Positions 7,876 through 16,841 of a DNA stretch of 64,000 bases are shown here, in pieces. The stretch spans positions 1 through 64,000 of the forward strand of contig CAYSCZ010000003.1 of NCBI GenBank assembly GCA_964429655.1. The letters are read 5' to 3'. A program made the translations under genes and the position numbers. The notes beneath the pieces were generated by a model, which ran no database searches, was not told the DNA's origin, and saw only the letters and a program-made list of their open reading frames with translations. Position 1 is the stretch's first letter. Each line of letters opens with the position of its first letter. This DNA comes from CAYSCZ01 sp964429655 (GTDB lineage Bacteria > Bacteroidota > Bacteroidia > Cytophagales > Cyclobacteriaceae).

Positions 7876-9126
7876 TTATAGATTGAAAGCTTTTTTTACT
7901 TCGTCCACATAATCAAGCTTTTCCCAGGTAAAGGTTTCGACTTCTTTTTCGATGTCCTTACCGTTCCCATGAAAAGCAAATTTTTTGATGTGTGGTGTCC
8001 TTCCCATGTGTCCGTAAGCCGCAGTATCCGAGTAAATAGGTTCTTTAAGTTTTAATCTTTTTATGATGCTGGCAGGACGCATATCAAATATTTCTTCAAC
8101 TCTTTTGGCTATCTCACCATCTTTCATATTCACATTAGAAGAACCGTAGGTATAGACATAAATTCCCATGGGTTTGGCTACCCCAATGGCGTAAGAGACC
8201 TGCACCAATATTTCGTCTGCCACCCCTGCTGCAACGAGGTTTTTGGCAATATGCCTGGAGGCATATGCTGCTGAACGATCGACTTTGGAAGGGTCTTTGC
8301 CTGAGAAGGCACCACCACCGTGTGCACCTTTTCCGCCATATGTATCCACTATGATTTTTCTACCTGTAAGACCGGTATCCCCATGTGGCCCGCCAATAAC
8401 AAACTTTCCAGTCGGATTAATATGATATTGAATGTTATCAGTAAATAGTTTTTGTATCTCCGGTTTTAGCTTTGCTTTAACCCTTGGGATTACGGTGTTG
8501 ATCATGTCATCTTTGATCTTTTCCAACATTTTTGTTTCTTCATCAAAATCGTCATGCTGGGTGGAGATAACAATGGTGTCTATTCTTATTGGCTTGTTAT
8601 GATCATCATATTCTATGGTTACCTGTGATTTTGAATCCGGTCTTAAATATTTGATCTCATCATCTTCCCGTCTGATGTAGGATAATTCTTTTAAAATGTT
8701 GTGTGATAGGTCTAATGCCAATGGCATGTAGTGGTCTGTTTCGTTGGTTGCATAGCCGAACATCATGCCCTGGTCCCCGGCCCCTTGTTCATCTTCATTA
8801 CCTCGGTCTACGCCCTGGTTTATATCCGGGCTTTGCTCATGGATCGCAGATATTACGCCGCATGAATCGCCATCAAACTGGTAGGCACTTTTATTATAGC
8901 CAATCTTCTTAATGACCTGACGCGCTACTTGTTGCATATCCACATAAGCATTAGTCTTGACCTCGCCACTCAATACAGTGAGCCCTGTGGTAACAAGTGT
9001 TTCACAAGCAACTTTAGAATCTGGGTCGAAAGCTAAAAAATGATCTAATAATGCATCAGATATTTGGTCGGCAATTTTATCAGGATGTCCTTCTGAAACA
9101 GATTCTGATGTAAATAAATATGGCAT
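7876..9126 (-). CDS. metK: S-adenosylmethionine synthase
   Basis: A 416-residue enzyme making SAM from methionine and ATP. Signatures include SEGHPDKIADQISDALLD near the N-terminus, the loop GAGDQGMMFGYA, the phosphate-binding GGPHGDTGLTGRKIIVDTYG, and GGGAFSGKDPSKVDRSAAY. Length and motifs are normal for bacterial MetK. It stands alone, with its own probable promoter upstream and a terminator hairpin right after the stop. Confidence 0.97.
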   Translation of the reverse strand: MPYLFTSESVSEGHPDKIADQISDALLDHFLAFDPDSKVACETLVTTGLTVLSGEVKTNAYVDMQQVARQVIKKIGYNKSAYQFDGDSCGVISAIHEQSPDINQGVDRGNEDEQGAGDQGMMFGYATNETDHYMPLALDLSHNILKELSYIRREDDEIKYLRPDSKSQVTIEYDDHNKPIRIDTIVISTQHDDFDEETKMLEKIKDDMINTVIPRVKAKLKPEIQKLFTDNIQYHINPTGKFVIGGPHGDTGLTGRKIIVDTYGGKGAHGGGAFSGKDPSKVDRSAAYASRHIAKNLVAAGVADEILVQVSYAIGVAKPMGIYVYTYGSSNVNMKDGEIAKRVEEIFDMRPASIIKRLKLKEPIYSDTAAYGHMGRTPHIKKFAFHGNGKDIEKEVETFTWEKLDYVDEVKKAFNL

Positions 9127-9154
9127 AGGTTATAAATTTTTTGATTAAAGCTTA

Positions 9155-9162
9155 CAAAGTTA
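9155..9162 (-). promoter_or_regulatory. Putative -7 box of the metK promoter (TAACTTTG)
   Basis: On the minus strand TAACTTTG matches the Bacteroidota -7 consensus TAnnTTTG and ends 28 bases before the metK ATG. A TTTG lies 13 bases further upstream, closer than the usual -33 spacing of about 19-20, so only the -7 part is supported. Confidence 0.4.
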
Positions 9163-9195
9163 GATTAATTGTGGACAAATGAAAATGAGGTTATA

Positions 9196-9900
9196 TTATG
9201 CTAAAATCAAATATATAGCGGGTTTTTTTGTAAAATTCGCATTATTATCTATCCATTGGCTGATGCTAAGCGTTTGGATCCACTCCGATTGGCCATTAAT
9301 ATCCATGGCTACGCATAATAAAGTTTCTTTTTTACAGGTTCTAAGCAGGTCTTCAAATAATGATTGATTTCGATAAGGAGCCTCAATAAATATTTGCGTT
9401 TGATTCAGGCTTCTGGATAGGGATTCGATTTTTTTAATTATTTTAATCCTTTCATCTTTTTTTATGGGTAGGTAACCATGAAAAGTGAAAGACTGACCGT
9501 TTAATCCGGAGGCCATTAATCCAAGAATAATTGAAGAAGGGCCCGCAAGAGGCACCACCTTAAGATGGTTTGCATGGGCAAATGCCACGGCCAGTGCTCC
9601 CGGGTCTGCTACTCCGGGGGAACCGGCCTCACTCATCAAGCCCAGGTCATTTCCCAGCAATAAAGGACTCATTAGCTCTTTAATGGATGCTGAAGCAGTA
9701 CGTTTATCCAGCAAATCAAAATGCAACTGGTCAATTGCCACACCTAATTTTAAGCTGCTGATGAAGCGTCTGGCGGTTCGGATATTTTCAACTAAAAAAT
9801 ATTTACAGGATTCAATAACCTCAACATGCCGTGGTGTAACATTTACGTTGAAATCTTCGCTTATGGGTAAAGGAATCAAATAAAGGGTGCCGTTTTTCAT
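9196..9900 (-). CDS. RsmI/YraL-like SAM-dependent (tetrapyrrole-methylase fold) methyltransferase
   Basis: This protein of about 234 residues has the fold of the 16S rRNA 2'-O-methyltransferase RsmI. It begins GTLYLIPLPISED. The SAM-binding segment is SEAGSPGVADPGALAVAFA, and VVPLAGPSSIILGLMASGL plus FTFHGYLP follow. The family's conserved start argues for the ATG at 9900; an in-frame ATG at 9960 would add 20 unconserved residues and overlap the divergent DUF2905 gene. Bacteroidota have two RsmI-type proteins and this is the shorter form, so the exact target nucleotide is uncertain. Confidence 0.85.
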   Translation of the reverse strand: MKNGTLYLIPLPISEDFNVNVTPRHVEVIESCKYFLVENIRTARRFISSLKLGVAIDQLHFDLLDKRTASASIKELMSPLLLGNDLGLMSEAGSPGVADPGALAVAFAHANHLKVVPLAGPSSIILGLMASGLNGQSFTFHGYLPIKKDERIKIIKKIESLSRSLNQTQIFIEAPYRNQSLFEDLLRTCKKETLLCVAMDINGQSEWIQTLSISQWIDNNANFTKKPAIYLILA

Positions 9901-10110
9901 ATGGGTAAATATCTGATCATACTGGGTATTATCATCATTTTTATTGGAGTTTGGCTTCACCTCGGATGGAAAGTACCTTATCTAGGAAAGTTACCCGGAG
10001 ATATACTTATTCAAAGGAAGAATTTTTCATTTTATTTTCCACTGGCTACCAGCTTAATTCTAAGTATCATTCTAACTCTGATCCTTTATCTGATCAATAA
10101 AATCAGATAG
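9901..10110 (+). CDS. DUF2905 family small membrane protein
   Basis: A 69-residue protein with two membrane segments (about residues 3-22 and 44-64). Between them is the loop LGKLPGDILIQRKNFSFYFP, which is the hallmark of DUF2905 (LPGDI, then FYFPL). Function is unknown. Its ATG lies directly against the ATG of the divergent methyltransferase if that one starts at 9900, so each promoter must lie inside the other's coding region. It converges on the alpha/beta hydrolase with no gap. Confidence 0.88.
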   Translation: MGKYLIILGIIIIFIGVWLHLGWKVPYLGKLPGDILIQRKNFSFYFPLATSLILSIILTLILYLINKIR

Positions 10111-10878
10111 CTAGCCTTTTAGGAAATCTTTGCAGCGGTTGTAGAACGCTACAGGCTGTTCAGCATGAACCCAGTGCCCGGATTTATTTACAGTTTCGAG
10201 GTTATAATCAGGGAAATGCTTTTCAATCAATTCGAGGTCATTGTGTTGGATGTAATCGCTCTGGTCACCTCTGACAAATAAAGCAGTTCCATTAAAAATA
10301 CTTTTCCCCGGTAGTGATTCCCCAATATTTTCAAGGTTTTTATCAATCGATTCCAAATTTAATTTCCAGGAAAAGCCATTGCCATTAATACGCCGGAGGT
10401 TTTTCAAAATGAATTGCCTGGTTCCAAAATCAGGTATTTTACTTTTCAACTGATCATCAGCATGGCTGCGTGTTTCAATGTCATTCAGTGGAAGGGATTT
10501 CATTGCATTGATAATCTCCCTGTGATGCATTGGATAATACCTGGGCGAGATGTCTACTACAATTAACTTATCGATCAACTGTGGATAGCTGACCGCCAGC
10601 AGCATAGCAACTTTTCCTCCCATGGAATGACCAATGATGCTGATCTTTTTGAATTCCAATTCGTTTAGAGATTCGATGACGTCTTCCACCATTAATTCAT
10701 AATTAAATTCATCACTATGTGGTGAATTCCCATGATTCCTGAGGTCAAAGTTTAAGACTTTAAAGTCGTTGCCGAACTTGTTGGAAAGGGTATGCCAATT
10801 ATCTGATGACCCAAAAATACCATGAAGGATTATCAGTAAGTCGCCTGACGCTCCATATGACCTGTGAAAAAGTTTCAT
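10111..10878 (-). CDS. Alpha/beta hydrolase, YbfF-like esterase
   Basis: A 255-residue hydrolase with the oxyanion segment LHGIFGSSDNWHTLS, the DLRNHGNSPHS motif, the nucleophile elbow GHSMGG (Ser near residue 97), a late acidic residue in FVRGDQSDYI, and the catalytic His in KSGHWVHAEQP. This set matches the YbfF group of acyl-CoA/ester hydrolases. The physiological substrate is not known. It is followed upstream by pdxJ, 13 bases away on the same strand. Confidence 0.88.
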   Translation of the reverse strand: MKLFHRSYGASGDLLIILHGIFGSSDNWHTLSNKFGNDFKVLNFDLRNHGNSPHSDEFNYELMVEDVIESLNELEFKKISIIGHSMGGKVAMLLAVSYPQLIDKLIVVDISPRYYPMHHREIINAMKSLPLNDIETRSHADDQLKSKIPDFGTRQFILKNLRRINGNGFSWKLNLESIDKNLENIGESLPGKSIFNGTALFVRGDQSDYIQHNDLELIEKHFPDYNLETVNKSGHWVHAEQPVAFYNRCKDFLKG

Positions 10879-10891
10879 TTTAAATATTCGA

Positions 10892-11614
10892 TTAATCGTC
10901 CAAATCTAATTGTCTTAAATACATCTGAATGGTGTTTTCTAACCCGTAATATAAACTATCGCATATCAAAGCATGTCCAATACTGACTTCCGATAGATAG
11001 GGTATTGAAGCTTTTAGAAATTTTAAATTAATTAAGTTCAAATCATGCCCTGCATTAATTCCTAATCCCAACGCTTTTGCAACGGATGCGGCTTCTTTGT
11101 AGTGATTGATAATATTATATTTTTCACTATCATAAGCTTTTGCATATGGTTCTGTATAAAGCTCGATCCTGTCTGCTTTTACCTCATTGGCAGATCTAAT
11201 ACTTTCTACCGCGGGATCAACAAAGATTGACACCCTGGCACCAAATGATTTTAGTTTGGCTATCACTACTTTTAAAAAATCTCGATTTTTTCCTATATCC
11301 CAACCGGCGTTGGAGGTCAAAGCCTCAGGAGGATCCGGCACCAGGGTAGCCTGGGTAGGCCGAATGTCTTCAATTATTTTGATATATCGATCGTCAGGGA
11401 AACCTTCGATGTTGAATTCGGTAGTAATAATTCCCCTGAGATCATAAACATCTTTTTTGGTGATGTGTCTTTCATCCGGACGGGGGTGAACGGTAATACC
11501 ATGAGCACCAAAACGTTCACAATCTTTAGCCACCTGTATCACATCAGGATTGTTTTCACCCCTTGAATTTCTCAATGTGGCTATTTTATTGATATTTACA
11601 CTAAGTTTAGTCAT
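10892..11614 (-). CDS. pdxJ: Pyridoxine 5'-phosphate synthase
   Basis: A 240-residue TIM barrel that condenses 1-deoxyxylulose 5-phosphate with 3-amino-2-oxopropyl phosphate in vitamin B6 synthesis. It starts TKLSVNINKIATLRNSRG and shows ITVHPRPDERHI, VTLVPDPPEAL-like ATLVPDPPEALTSNAGWD, and the phosphate loop INAGHDLNLINL. Length is standard. It is transcribed away from yqeY with only 37 bases between the two start codons. Confidence 0.96.
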   Translation of the reverse strand: MTKLSVNINKIATLRNSRGENNPDVIQVAKDCERFGAHGITVHPRPDERHITKKDVYDLRGIITTEFNIEGFPDDRYIKIIEDIRPTQATLVPDPPEALTSNAGWDIGKNRDFLKVVIAKLKSFGARVSIFVDPAVESIRSANEVKADRIELYTEPYAKAYDSEKYNIINHYKEAASVAKALGLGINAGHDLNLINLKFLKASIPYLSEVSIGHALICDSLYYGLENTIQMYLRQLDLDD

Positions 11615-11651
11615 TTACCTATATATTTAATTAACCATTATAATTGATAAA

Positions 11652-12101
11652 ATGAGCTTAAAGAAACAAATAGAAGCTGACATAAAAGCCGCTATGTTAG
11701 CTAAAGAAAAAGAAAAACTTACTGCATTAAGAGCAGTAAAATCACAGATATTGTTAGCTGAAACGGAACATTCTGCCGGAAGCGTGCTTACAGGCGATGC
11801 TGAAATCAAACTGCTTACTAAAATGGTAAAGCAACGAAAAGAATCCTATGAAGTCTATGAACAACAAGGTAGGAGCGATCTGGCCGCAAAAGAAAAATTT
11901 GAATACGAAATCATACAGGAATACCTGCCCAAACAGTTGTCTGACGGGGAGCTGGAAGCAGCCATCGGAAAAATTATAGAAACATCCGGAGCCAGTTCCA
12001 TGAAAGATATGGGCAAGGTGATGGGATTAGCTAATAAACAATTGGCGGGGAAGGCAGAAGGGAAAAAAATTGCGTCCATGGTAAAAACATTACTTTCTTA
12101 A
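11652..12101 (+). CDS. GatB/YqeY domain-containing protein
   Basis: A 149-residue helical protein of the YqeY family, related to the C-terminal tRNA-binding part of GatB. It shows LKKQIEADIKAAMLAKEKEK, LRAVKSQILLAE, EYEIIQEYLPKQLSDGELEAAI and the C-terminal MGKVMGLANKQLAGKAEGKKI typical of the family. The role is unproven. It begins a plus-strand run with cvpA three bases downstream. Confidence 0.92.
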   Translation: MSLKKQIEADIKAAMLAKEKEKLTALRAVKSQILLAETEHSAGSVLTGDAEIKLLTKMVKQRKESYEVYEQQGRSDLAAKEKFEYEIIQEYLPKQLSDGELEAAIGKIIETSGASSMKDMGKVMGLANKQLAGKAEGKKIASMVKTLLS

Positions 12102-12104
12102 TTT

Positions 12105-12659
12105 TTGAAAGCCATAGATATCATATTATCCATTTTGTTGTTAATCGGTTTGGTATCCGGATTTAGAAGGGGTTTGGTGCTGGAAATCATTTCACTAATA
12201 TCCTTACTGATAGGAATTATTGGCGCAATAAAACTCCAGACTTATGGGGTCGATTTATTAACCCCATATGCTGAAGGGTTTGAAGGTGTTATACCAATTA
12301 TTGTGTTTATACTTATTTTTATTTTGCTGGTATTTGCCATCAGAACAGTAGGAAGGGTAATAAAAAATGTAATGGATAAAACAATATTTGGCGCTTTGGA
12401 TAATTATCTCGGCGCCATTTTCGGACTACTCAAATGGGCTTTTATAATAAGTGTTTTAATCATGTTTTATGAATATTTTGGTGGGAAATTTAAGTATTCA
12501 ACCATAGGTGAATCCATTATATTTCCGTACGTAGTAATGATTGCACCATTTGTTTTAGAATTAATTGCTATATTATTTCCATTTATTCTGGAATGGACGG
12601 AATCAATCAAAGATGAAAGAATGAATTCAAAGGATTTTGTCGTTTATTTGATTAAATAA
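12105..12659 (+). CDS. CvpA family membrane protein (TTG start)
   Basis: A 184-residue protein with four predicted membrane segments, starting KAIDIILSILLLIGLVSGFR, the conserved opening of CvpA/colicin V production proteins. The start codon is TTG at 12105; no ATG lies nearby that keeps the conserved N-terminus. The stop of yqeY lies only three bases before it. The family is linked to colicin V secretion and envelope homeostasis, with no firm mechanism. Confidence 0.85.
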   Translation: MKAIDIILSILLLIGLVSGFRRGLVLEIISLISLLIGIIGAIKLQTYGVDLLTPYAEGFEGVIPIIVFILIFILLVFAIRTVGRVIKNVMDKTIFGALDNYLGAIFGLLKWAFIISVLIMFYEYFGGKFKYSTIGESIIFPYVVMIAPFVLELIAILFPFILEWTESIKDERMNSKDFVVYLIK

Positions 12660-12666
12660 TGATTAG

Positions 12667-13431
12667 ATGAACCGCAACATTAAAGAAAAAGGAGGATACA
12701 GGTACATTGAAGAGGGTGAAGGTGACGTTATGTTATTGTTGCACGGCTTGTTTGGCTCATTAAGTAATTGGGACCAGGTGCTGCAATATTTTGCCAAAGA
12801 ATATCGAGTAATTATCCCAATATTGCCCATGTATGATCTTCCGGTGAAACAGGCCGGTTTGGACAAACTGGTTGAGTTTATAGAAGATTTTATTGAATAT
12901 AAAAACCTGGATTCTTTTTTACTTATGGGAAACTCTTTAGGTGGACACATTGCTTTAATGTATGTATTAAAAAAACCGGAAAGGATAATTAAAATGATAT
13001 TGACCGGAAGTTCAGGGTTATTTGAGAATGCTATGGGTGGATCCTTTCCGAAAAGAGGGAGCTTTGAATATGTTAAAGAACGGGTCGAATATACATTTTA
13101 CGATCCAAAGACTGCGAATAGTGAGCTGTTGGACGAAATATTTGAAACTACAAAAAGTATCCCTAAATGTTTAAGGATTGTTGCTATTGCCAAATCAGCG
13201 CAAAGAAATAATTTAGCAAGGGATATAACGCGTATCAAGGTGCCAACTTTATTAGTATGGGGGCTCAACGACACTATTACCCCTCCATCTGTGGGGCATG
13301 AATTTAACCGACTCATTCCAGGATCGGAATTGGCTTTCATCGATCGGTGTTGTCACGCCCCAATGATGGAAAGACCTGAAAAATTTAATTTACTGGTAGA
13401 TCGTTTTATATCTAAACCTAATGCCGCATGA
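12667..13431 (+). CDS. Alpha/beta hydrolase
   Basis: A 254-residue alpha/beta-fold enzyme. It has LLLHGLFGSLSNWDQV for the oxyanion hole, the nucleophile elbow GNSLGGH (Ser near residue 92), an acidic residue in VWGLNDTITPP, and the His in RCCHAPMMERPEKF. The substrate is unknown. It overlaps the CBS gene by four bases (ATGA) and follows cvpA by seven bases, so these genes form one transcription unit. Confidence 0.85.
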   Translation: MNRNIKEKGGYRYIEEGEGDVMLLLHGLFGSLSNWDQVLQYFAKEYRVIIPILPMYDLPVKQAGLDKLVEFIEDFIEYKNLDSFLLMGNSLGGHIALMYVLKKPERIIKMILTGSSGLFENAMGGSFPKRGSFEYVKERVEYTFYDPKTANSELLDEIFETTKSIPKCLRIVAIAKSAQRNNLARDITRIKVPTLLVWGLNDTITPPSVGHEFNRLIPGSELAFIDRCCHAPMMERPEKFNLLVDRFISKPNAA

Positions 13432-14093
13432 TTGCTAAAGACCTTATTAATTATATGATCCCTCCATTAAAAACGTCCGATGGTTTAGAAAGGGCACAGC
13501 AATGGATGGAAGAATTACGCGTTTCGGAATTGCCTGTGGTTAGTGATGGTATGTTTCTGGGCATATTGACTGAGGCCGCTATATATGATAATCTAAATCC
13601 TGATGCCCGTGTTGGTGATCTGCTTTTGATAGGTAGTAAAAGCTCTGTGTACGAGAATCAGCATTATTACGAGGTGCTCAGGATGTCTTACAAAGAGGGC
13701 GTGAGTCTGGTGGCCGTTAAAGACGGAGAAGAAAAATTTAAAGGCGTGGTATCTGTAAAAGATGTGGTTGAAGCATTTGCCCAAACTTCATCGGTAAGGA
13801 ACCCTGGCGCAATCATTGTACTCGCTATGAATTTTAAAGACTATTCATTGGCAGAGGTGAGCAGGATCATAGAGGCAGATAAAGCCATGATTTTAAGTAC
13901 ATATTTAATCAATGATCCTGAAGACCCACAAAAAATTAAATTAACACTCAAAATCAACAAAGAAGATATTACACATATCACTGGTTCACTTCAAAATTTT
14001 GGTTTTAATGTTGAAGCAAAATTTAATGAATTAGATGCCCATTCGGGTGAAAAAGAAAGGTATGATAGTTTCATGCGATACCTTCAATTCTAA
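13428..14093 (+). CDS. CBS domain-containing protein
   Basis: A 221-residue cytoplasmic protein. Two CBS motifs span about residues 1-120 (opening LINYMIPPLKTSDGLERAQQ; second one FKGVVSVKDVVEAFA). The C-terminal third (GAIIVLAMNFKDYSLAEVSR onward) looks like an ACT-type ligand-binding fold. In Bacteroidota such a protein is commonly found directly ahead of nadK, as here, which suggests adenine-nucleotide or NAD sensing. The role is inferred. Confidence 0.85.
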   Translation: MIAKDLINYMIPPLKTSDGLERAQQWMEELRVSELPVVSDGMFLGILTEAAIYDNLNPDARVGDLLLIGSKSSVYENQHYYEVLRMSYKEGVSLVAVKDGEEKFKGVVSVKDVVEAFAQTSSVRNPGAIIVLAMNFKDYSLAEVSRIIEADKAMILSTYLINDPEDPQKIKLTLKINKEDITHITGSLQNFGFNVEAKFNELDAHSGEKERYDSFMRYLQF

Positions 14094-14103
14094 ATTTTAA
14101 TCT

Positions 14104-14973
14104 ATGACAGTCGCCATCCATGGCAAAAAAATCCATCCCGATGTAGAAGGCGATATATTAAAGATCTTCTCCAGACTGCATGCCAGAAAGGTTGAAGTAA
14201 CCGTTAGTAGAAAGTTTCGAGACCTTAACACCAATATCCCTGATATATTCGCTTTTAAAACCTTTGATAAAAAAGTATTTCCGGAAACAGAAATAGCCTT
14301 AAGTTTAGGGGGGGATGGTACGCTATTGGAAACCGTAACATATATCGGATCTAAAGAAACCCCTATTGTTGGCATCAATACGGGCCGGTTAGGCTTTCTG
14401 GCAACCATCTCCAAACATGAAATAGATTCCTGTCTGGATATTTTTTTTGACAGGAGATATAAGATTGATAAGCGTTCATTAATACATCTTGATAGCGACA
14501 AAGAAATTTTTGGAGACCTCAATTTTGCTTTGAATGAAATAGCCATTATGAAACGGGATACTTCTTCCATGATTGTGATTAAATGCTATATAGACGATGA
14601 ATACCTCAACACATACTGGGCTGACGGCTTGATGGTGTCCACGCCAACTGGTTCAACGGGTTATTCGTTAAGTTGCGGTGGCCCGGTGGTATTACCACAT
14701 TCAGGGAATTTTATTATCACGCCGGTTTGCCCACATAACTTGAACGTAAGGCCGCTGGTCATATCCGAAAATTCTACCATTTCCTTTCATGTAGAGAGCC
14801 GAGGAAGACATTTTTTGATTTCTTTAGATAGCAGATCCTATAAAGTAGACGAAACCATCAATCTTTCCGTTAGAAAAGAAATCTTTAAAGCGAATTTAAT
14901 TATGTTTGATGGTAATTCTTTTCTAAAAACACTAAGGAGTAAGCTAAATTGGGGGTTGGATATTAGAAATTAA
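14104..14973 (+). CDS. nadK: NAD kinase
   Basis: A 289-residue enzyme that phosphorylates NAD to NADP. The catalytic GGDGTLLETV is present, as is GINTGRLGFLATIS. NEIAIMKRDTSSMI and the glycine-rich TPTGSTGYSLSCGGPVV follow, as does ITPVCPHNLNVRPLVI. It lies 10 bases after the CBS-protein gene and 64 bases before the barrel-protein genes. Confidence 0.97.
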   Translation: MTVAIHGKKIHPDVEGDILKIFSRLHARKVEVTVSRKFRDLNTNIPDIFAFKTFDKKVFPETEIALSLGGDGTLLETVTYIGSKETPIVGINTGRLGFLATISKHEIDSCLDIFFDRRYKIDKRSLIHLDSDKEIFGDLNFALNEIAIMKRDTSSMIVIKCYIDDEYLNTYWADGLMVSTPTGSTGYSLSCGGPVVLPHSGNFIITPVCPHNLNVRPLVISENSTISFHVESRGRHFLISLDSRSYKVDETINLSVRKEIFKANLIMFDGNSFLKTLRSKLNWGLDIRN

Positions 14974-15007
14974 TTATTCTTTAATTTCACCGATTAATAA
15001 TATTTTG

Positions 15008-15015
15008 TACTTTTG
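15008..15015 (+). promoter_or_regulatory. Putative -7 box for the envelope gene block (TACTTTTG)
   Basis: TACTTTTG matches TAnnTTTG and lies 22 bases before the ATG of the first barrel gene, in the 64-base gap after nadK. No clear -33 TTG is seen at the usual distance. Confidence 0.4.
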
Positions 15016-15037
15016 AAATATAGTATAGTATATAATT

Positions 15038-16081
15038 ATGAAAAGGCCTCTTATTTTATTTATAATTTTTTTCATAGGAGCACTGTTTCTATCTGACTAT
15101 GCTGAAGCTCAGCGCAGAAAATACAGGAAACGCCGCAAGGTGAACCAAGCAATGTCCAAATGGAGGGGTCCTGGCAGTAGGAAGTTTAAACCACATTTTT
15201 ATGCGGGGGTAGGGCTAAACACTTTAAATTACTTGGGGGATTTGGGTCCCATACCCAGTGATGTTGGTAACCAATTTAGTCAGTTACAAATAGGAGGGTC
15301 ACTAATGGCAGGTTATTACCTAAGCGAAAGATTAAGTGTAAGGGGCAATGCAATGATTGGAAGACTAGAAGCAGATGATGCAAATGCTAACTCGTTTGTA
15401 AGAAATCAACGAAATTTAAGTTTCGAAACGCCTATCGCTGAAGCTTCTCTGGTCTTCACAATTGATATTCTTCCCAATCCAATATTTTTGGGAAGCGAGA
15501 CTTCTTTAAATCCTTATCTCCTAGGAGGTTTTGGTGGAATATTTGTAAACCCCAAGACTGAAGTTCCAGAAGTTGATAGGTTTGGTAACCCACTTAATAC
15601 AAGTGAAGAAGCTATTGGTCCTGTTGCCAATTACATTGATGGTAATATGGCTGAACTAAGGGCTTTCGGGACCGAGGATAATATAGATAATCGTTTCAAT
15701 TATGGGTTTGTTCATGGGGTATTTATACTAGGTGGTGGTGTTAGATTTGATTTCAGTGAAACCATCAGCATAGGATATGAAATTGGTTTTAGATTATCTA
15801 CAACTGATAATCTTGATGATGTGGGAGGTAATTACCCTGATAATCTTAGCAACTTAGCCAACAGCAATAATGATTTTCAAAGATTGACAGCAGCTTTAAG
15901 CGATAAATCTTTTTTACTTAATCAGGATATTACCAATCCTGATGGGTCTGTGAGGAAATCAGACCAAAGTGTAGAAAATGACGGGTATTTATTAACACAA
16001 CTAAGTGTTGTTTATAATTTTGAGCTGGATAAATATCTTCGAAAGCTCAATCCCAGGATGAGGAGGCCAAAATTCAGGTGA
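15038..16081 (+). CDS. DUF6089-type outer-membrane beta-barrel protein
   Basis: A 347-residue exported protein. The signal peptide runs through LFLSDYAEAQ, followed by a very basic stretch (RRKYRKRRK). The rest alternates barrel-like strands such as HFYAGVGLNTLNYLGDLGPI, GGSLMAGYYLSERLSVRGNA and GGGVRFDFSETISIGYEIGF, and it ends in an aromatic strand region. The NYLGDL motif and the position ahead of uppS-bamA fit the DUF6089 family of Bacteroidota. Function unknown, likely an envelope barrel. Confidence 0.8.
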   Translation: MKRPLILFIIFFIGALFLSDYAEAQRRKYRKRRKVNQAMSKWRGPGSRKFKPHFYAGVGLNTLNYLGDLGPIPSDVGNQFSQLQIGGSLMAGYYLSERLSVRGNAMIGRLEADDANANSFVRNQRNLSFETPIAEASLVFTIDILPNPIFLGSETSLNPYLLGGFGGIFVNPKTEVPEVDRFGNPLNTSEEAIGPVANYIDGNMAELRAFGTEDNIDNRFNYGFVHGVFILGGGVRFDFSETISIGYEIGFRLSTTDNLDDVGGNYPDNLSNLANSNNDFQRLTAALSDKSFLLNQDITNPDGSVRKSDQSVENDGYLLTQLSVVYNFELDKYLRKLNPRMRRPKFR

Positions 16082-16785
16082 CTACAAAAAATATTTGGAT
16101 ATTAAGCTTGGCAGTAATGTCAAGCTTTTTTTGTAAAGGTCAATTCCTGGAGTTGGGCGGTGGATTGGGTACACTCAACTACACAGGAGACCTTAACAGA
16201 TCGTATGATCTCTCATCAAGTAATGTGGGGATAACTGGCTATTCCAGGTTTAACCTAAGCAAAATAGTTTCTTTGAGGCTTTCAGCACTGGGAGGCAAGT
16301 TATCTGACGATGATGGTATGCCCATTGATGCCCTGGGTCAGGTTCGCGACACATCTTTTAATAGAAGTATTATCGAGGTTAGCCTGATGATGGAGTACTA
16401 TTTCCTTGACTATTTTGATGAAAAATCACAATTGTCTTTTTCTCCATACTTTTTTGGTGGTTTTGGCTTTCTAAGATTGTTTAATGTTCAACGGGTAGCC
16501 GAAGAGTATAGTCGTCTTCAGGGAGTGGTCCCTTTTGGAATAGGCTTTAAAAAGTTGATCGGCAGGAAATTTTCGCTTAACCTGGAGCTTGGAGCACGAA
16601 AGACTTTTTTTGATCACTTAGATAATATTTCGGATACTCAGGATATAACATCACAGAACCTGGATTTTGGCAATCCTAATGATGATGACTGGTATTACTT
16701 TTTTGGCATCTCTTTCACTTATATATTTTATAAAATTCCCTGCCCTTTTCCATACATTCCAAACCGATACATACTTGATCGGTGA
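16078..16785 (+). CDS. DUF6089-type outer-membrane beta-barrel protein, second copy (GTG start)
   Basis: A 235-residue protein with a signal peptide ending SSFFCKGQ, and the same opening motif as the upstream gene (GGGLGTLNYTGDLN). It has barrel strands such as SRFNLSKIVSLRLSALGG and MMEYYFLDYFDE. It starts at GTG 16078, overlapping the previous stop by four bases (GTGA), so it is translationally coupled. It is a shorter paralogue of the preceding protein. Role unknown. Confidence 0.8.
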   Translation: MTTKNIWILSLAVMSSFFCKGQFLELGGGLGTLNYTGDLNRSYDLSSSNVGITGYSRFNLSKIVSLRLSALGGKLSDDDGMPIDALGQVRDTSFNRSIIEVSLMMEYYFLDYFDEKSQLSFSPYFFGGFGFLRLFNVQRVAEEYSRLQGVVPFGIGFKKLIGRKFSLNLELGARKTFFDHLDNISDTQDITSQNLDFGNPNDDDWYYFFGISFTYIFYKIPCPFPYIPNRYILDR

Positions 16786-16841
16786 AATATGCATTTATTA
16801 TTTAAAATGATCTAAAAATAGTTCATCTTTGTGCTTTTATA

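Noticed and set aside
7788..7911. Short plus-strand frame in the gap upstream of metK
   Set aside because: It reads through the terminator hairpin into antisense of metK; no ribosome site or homology.
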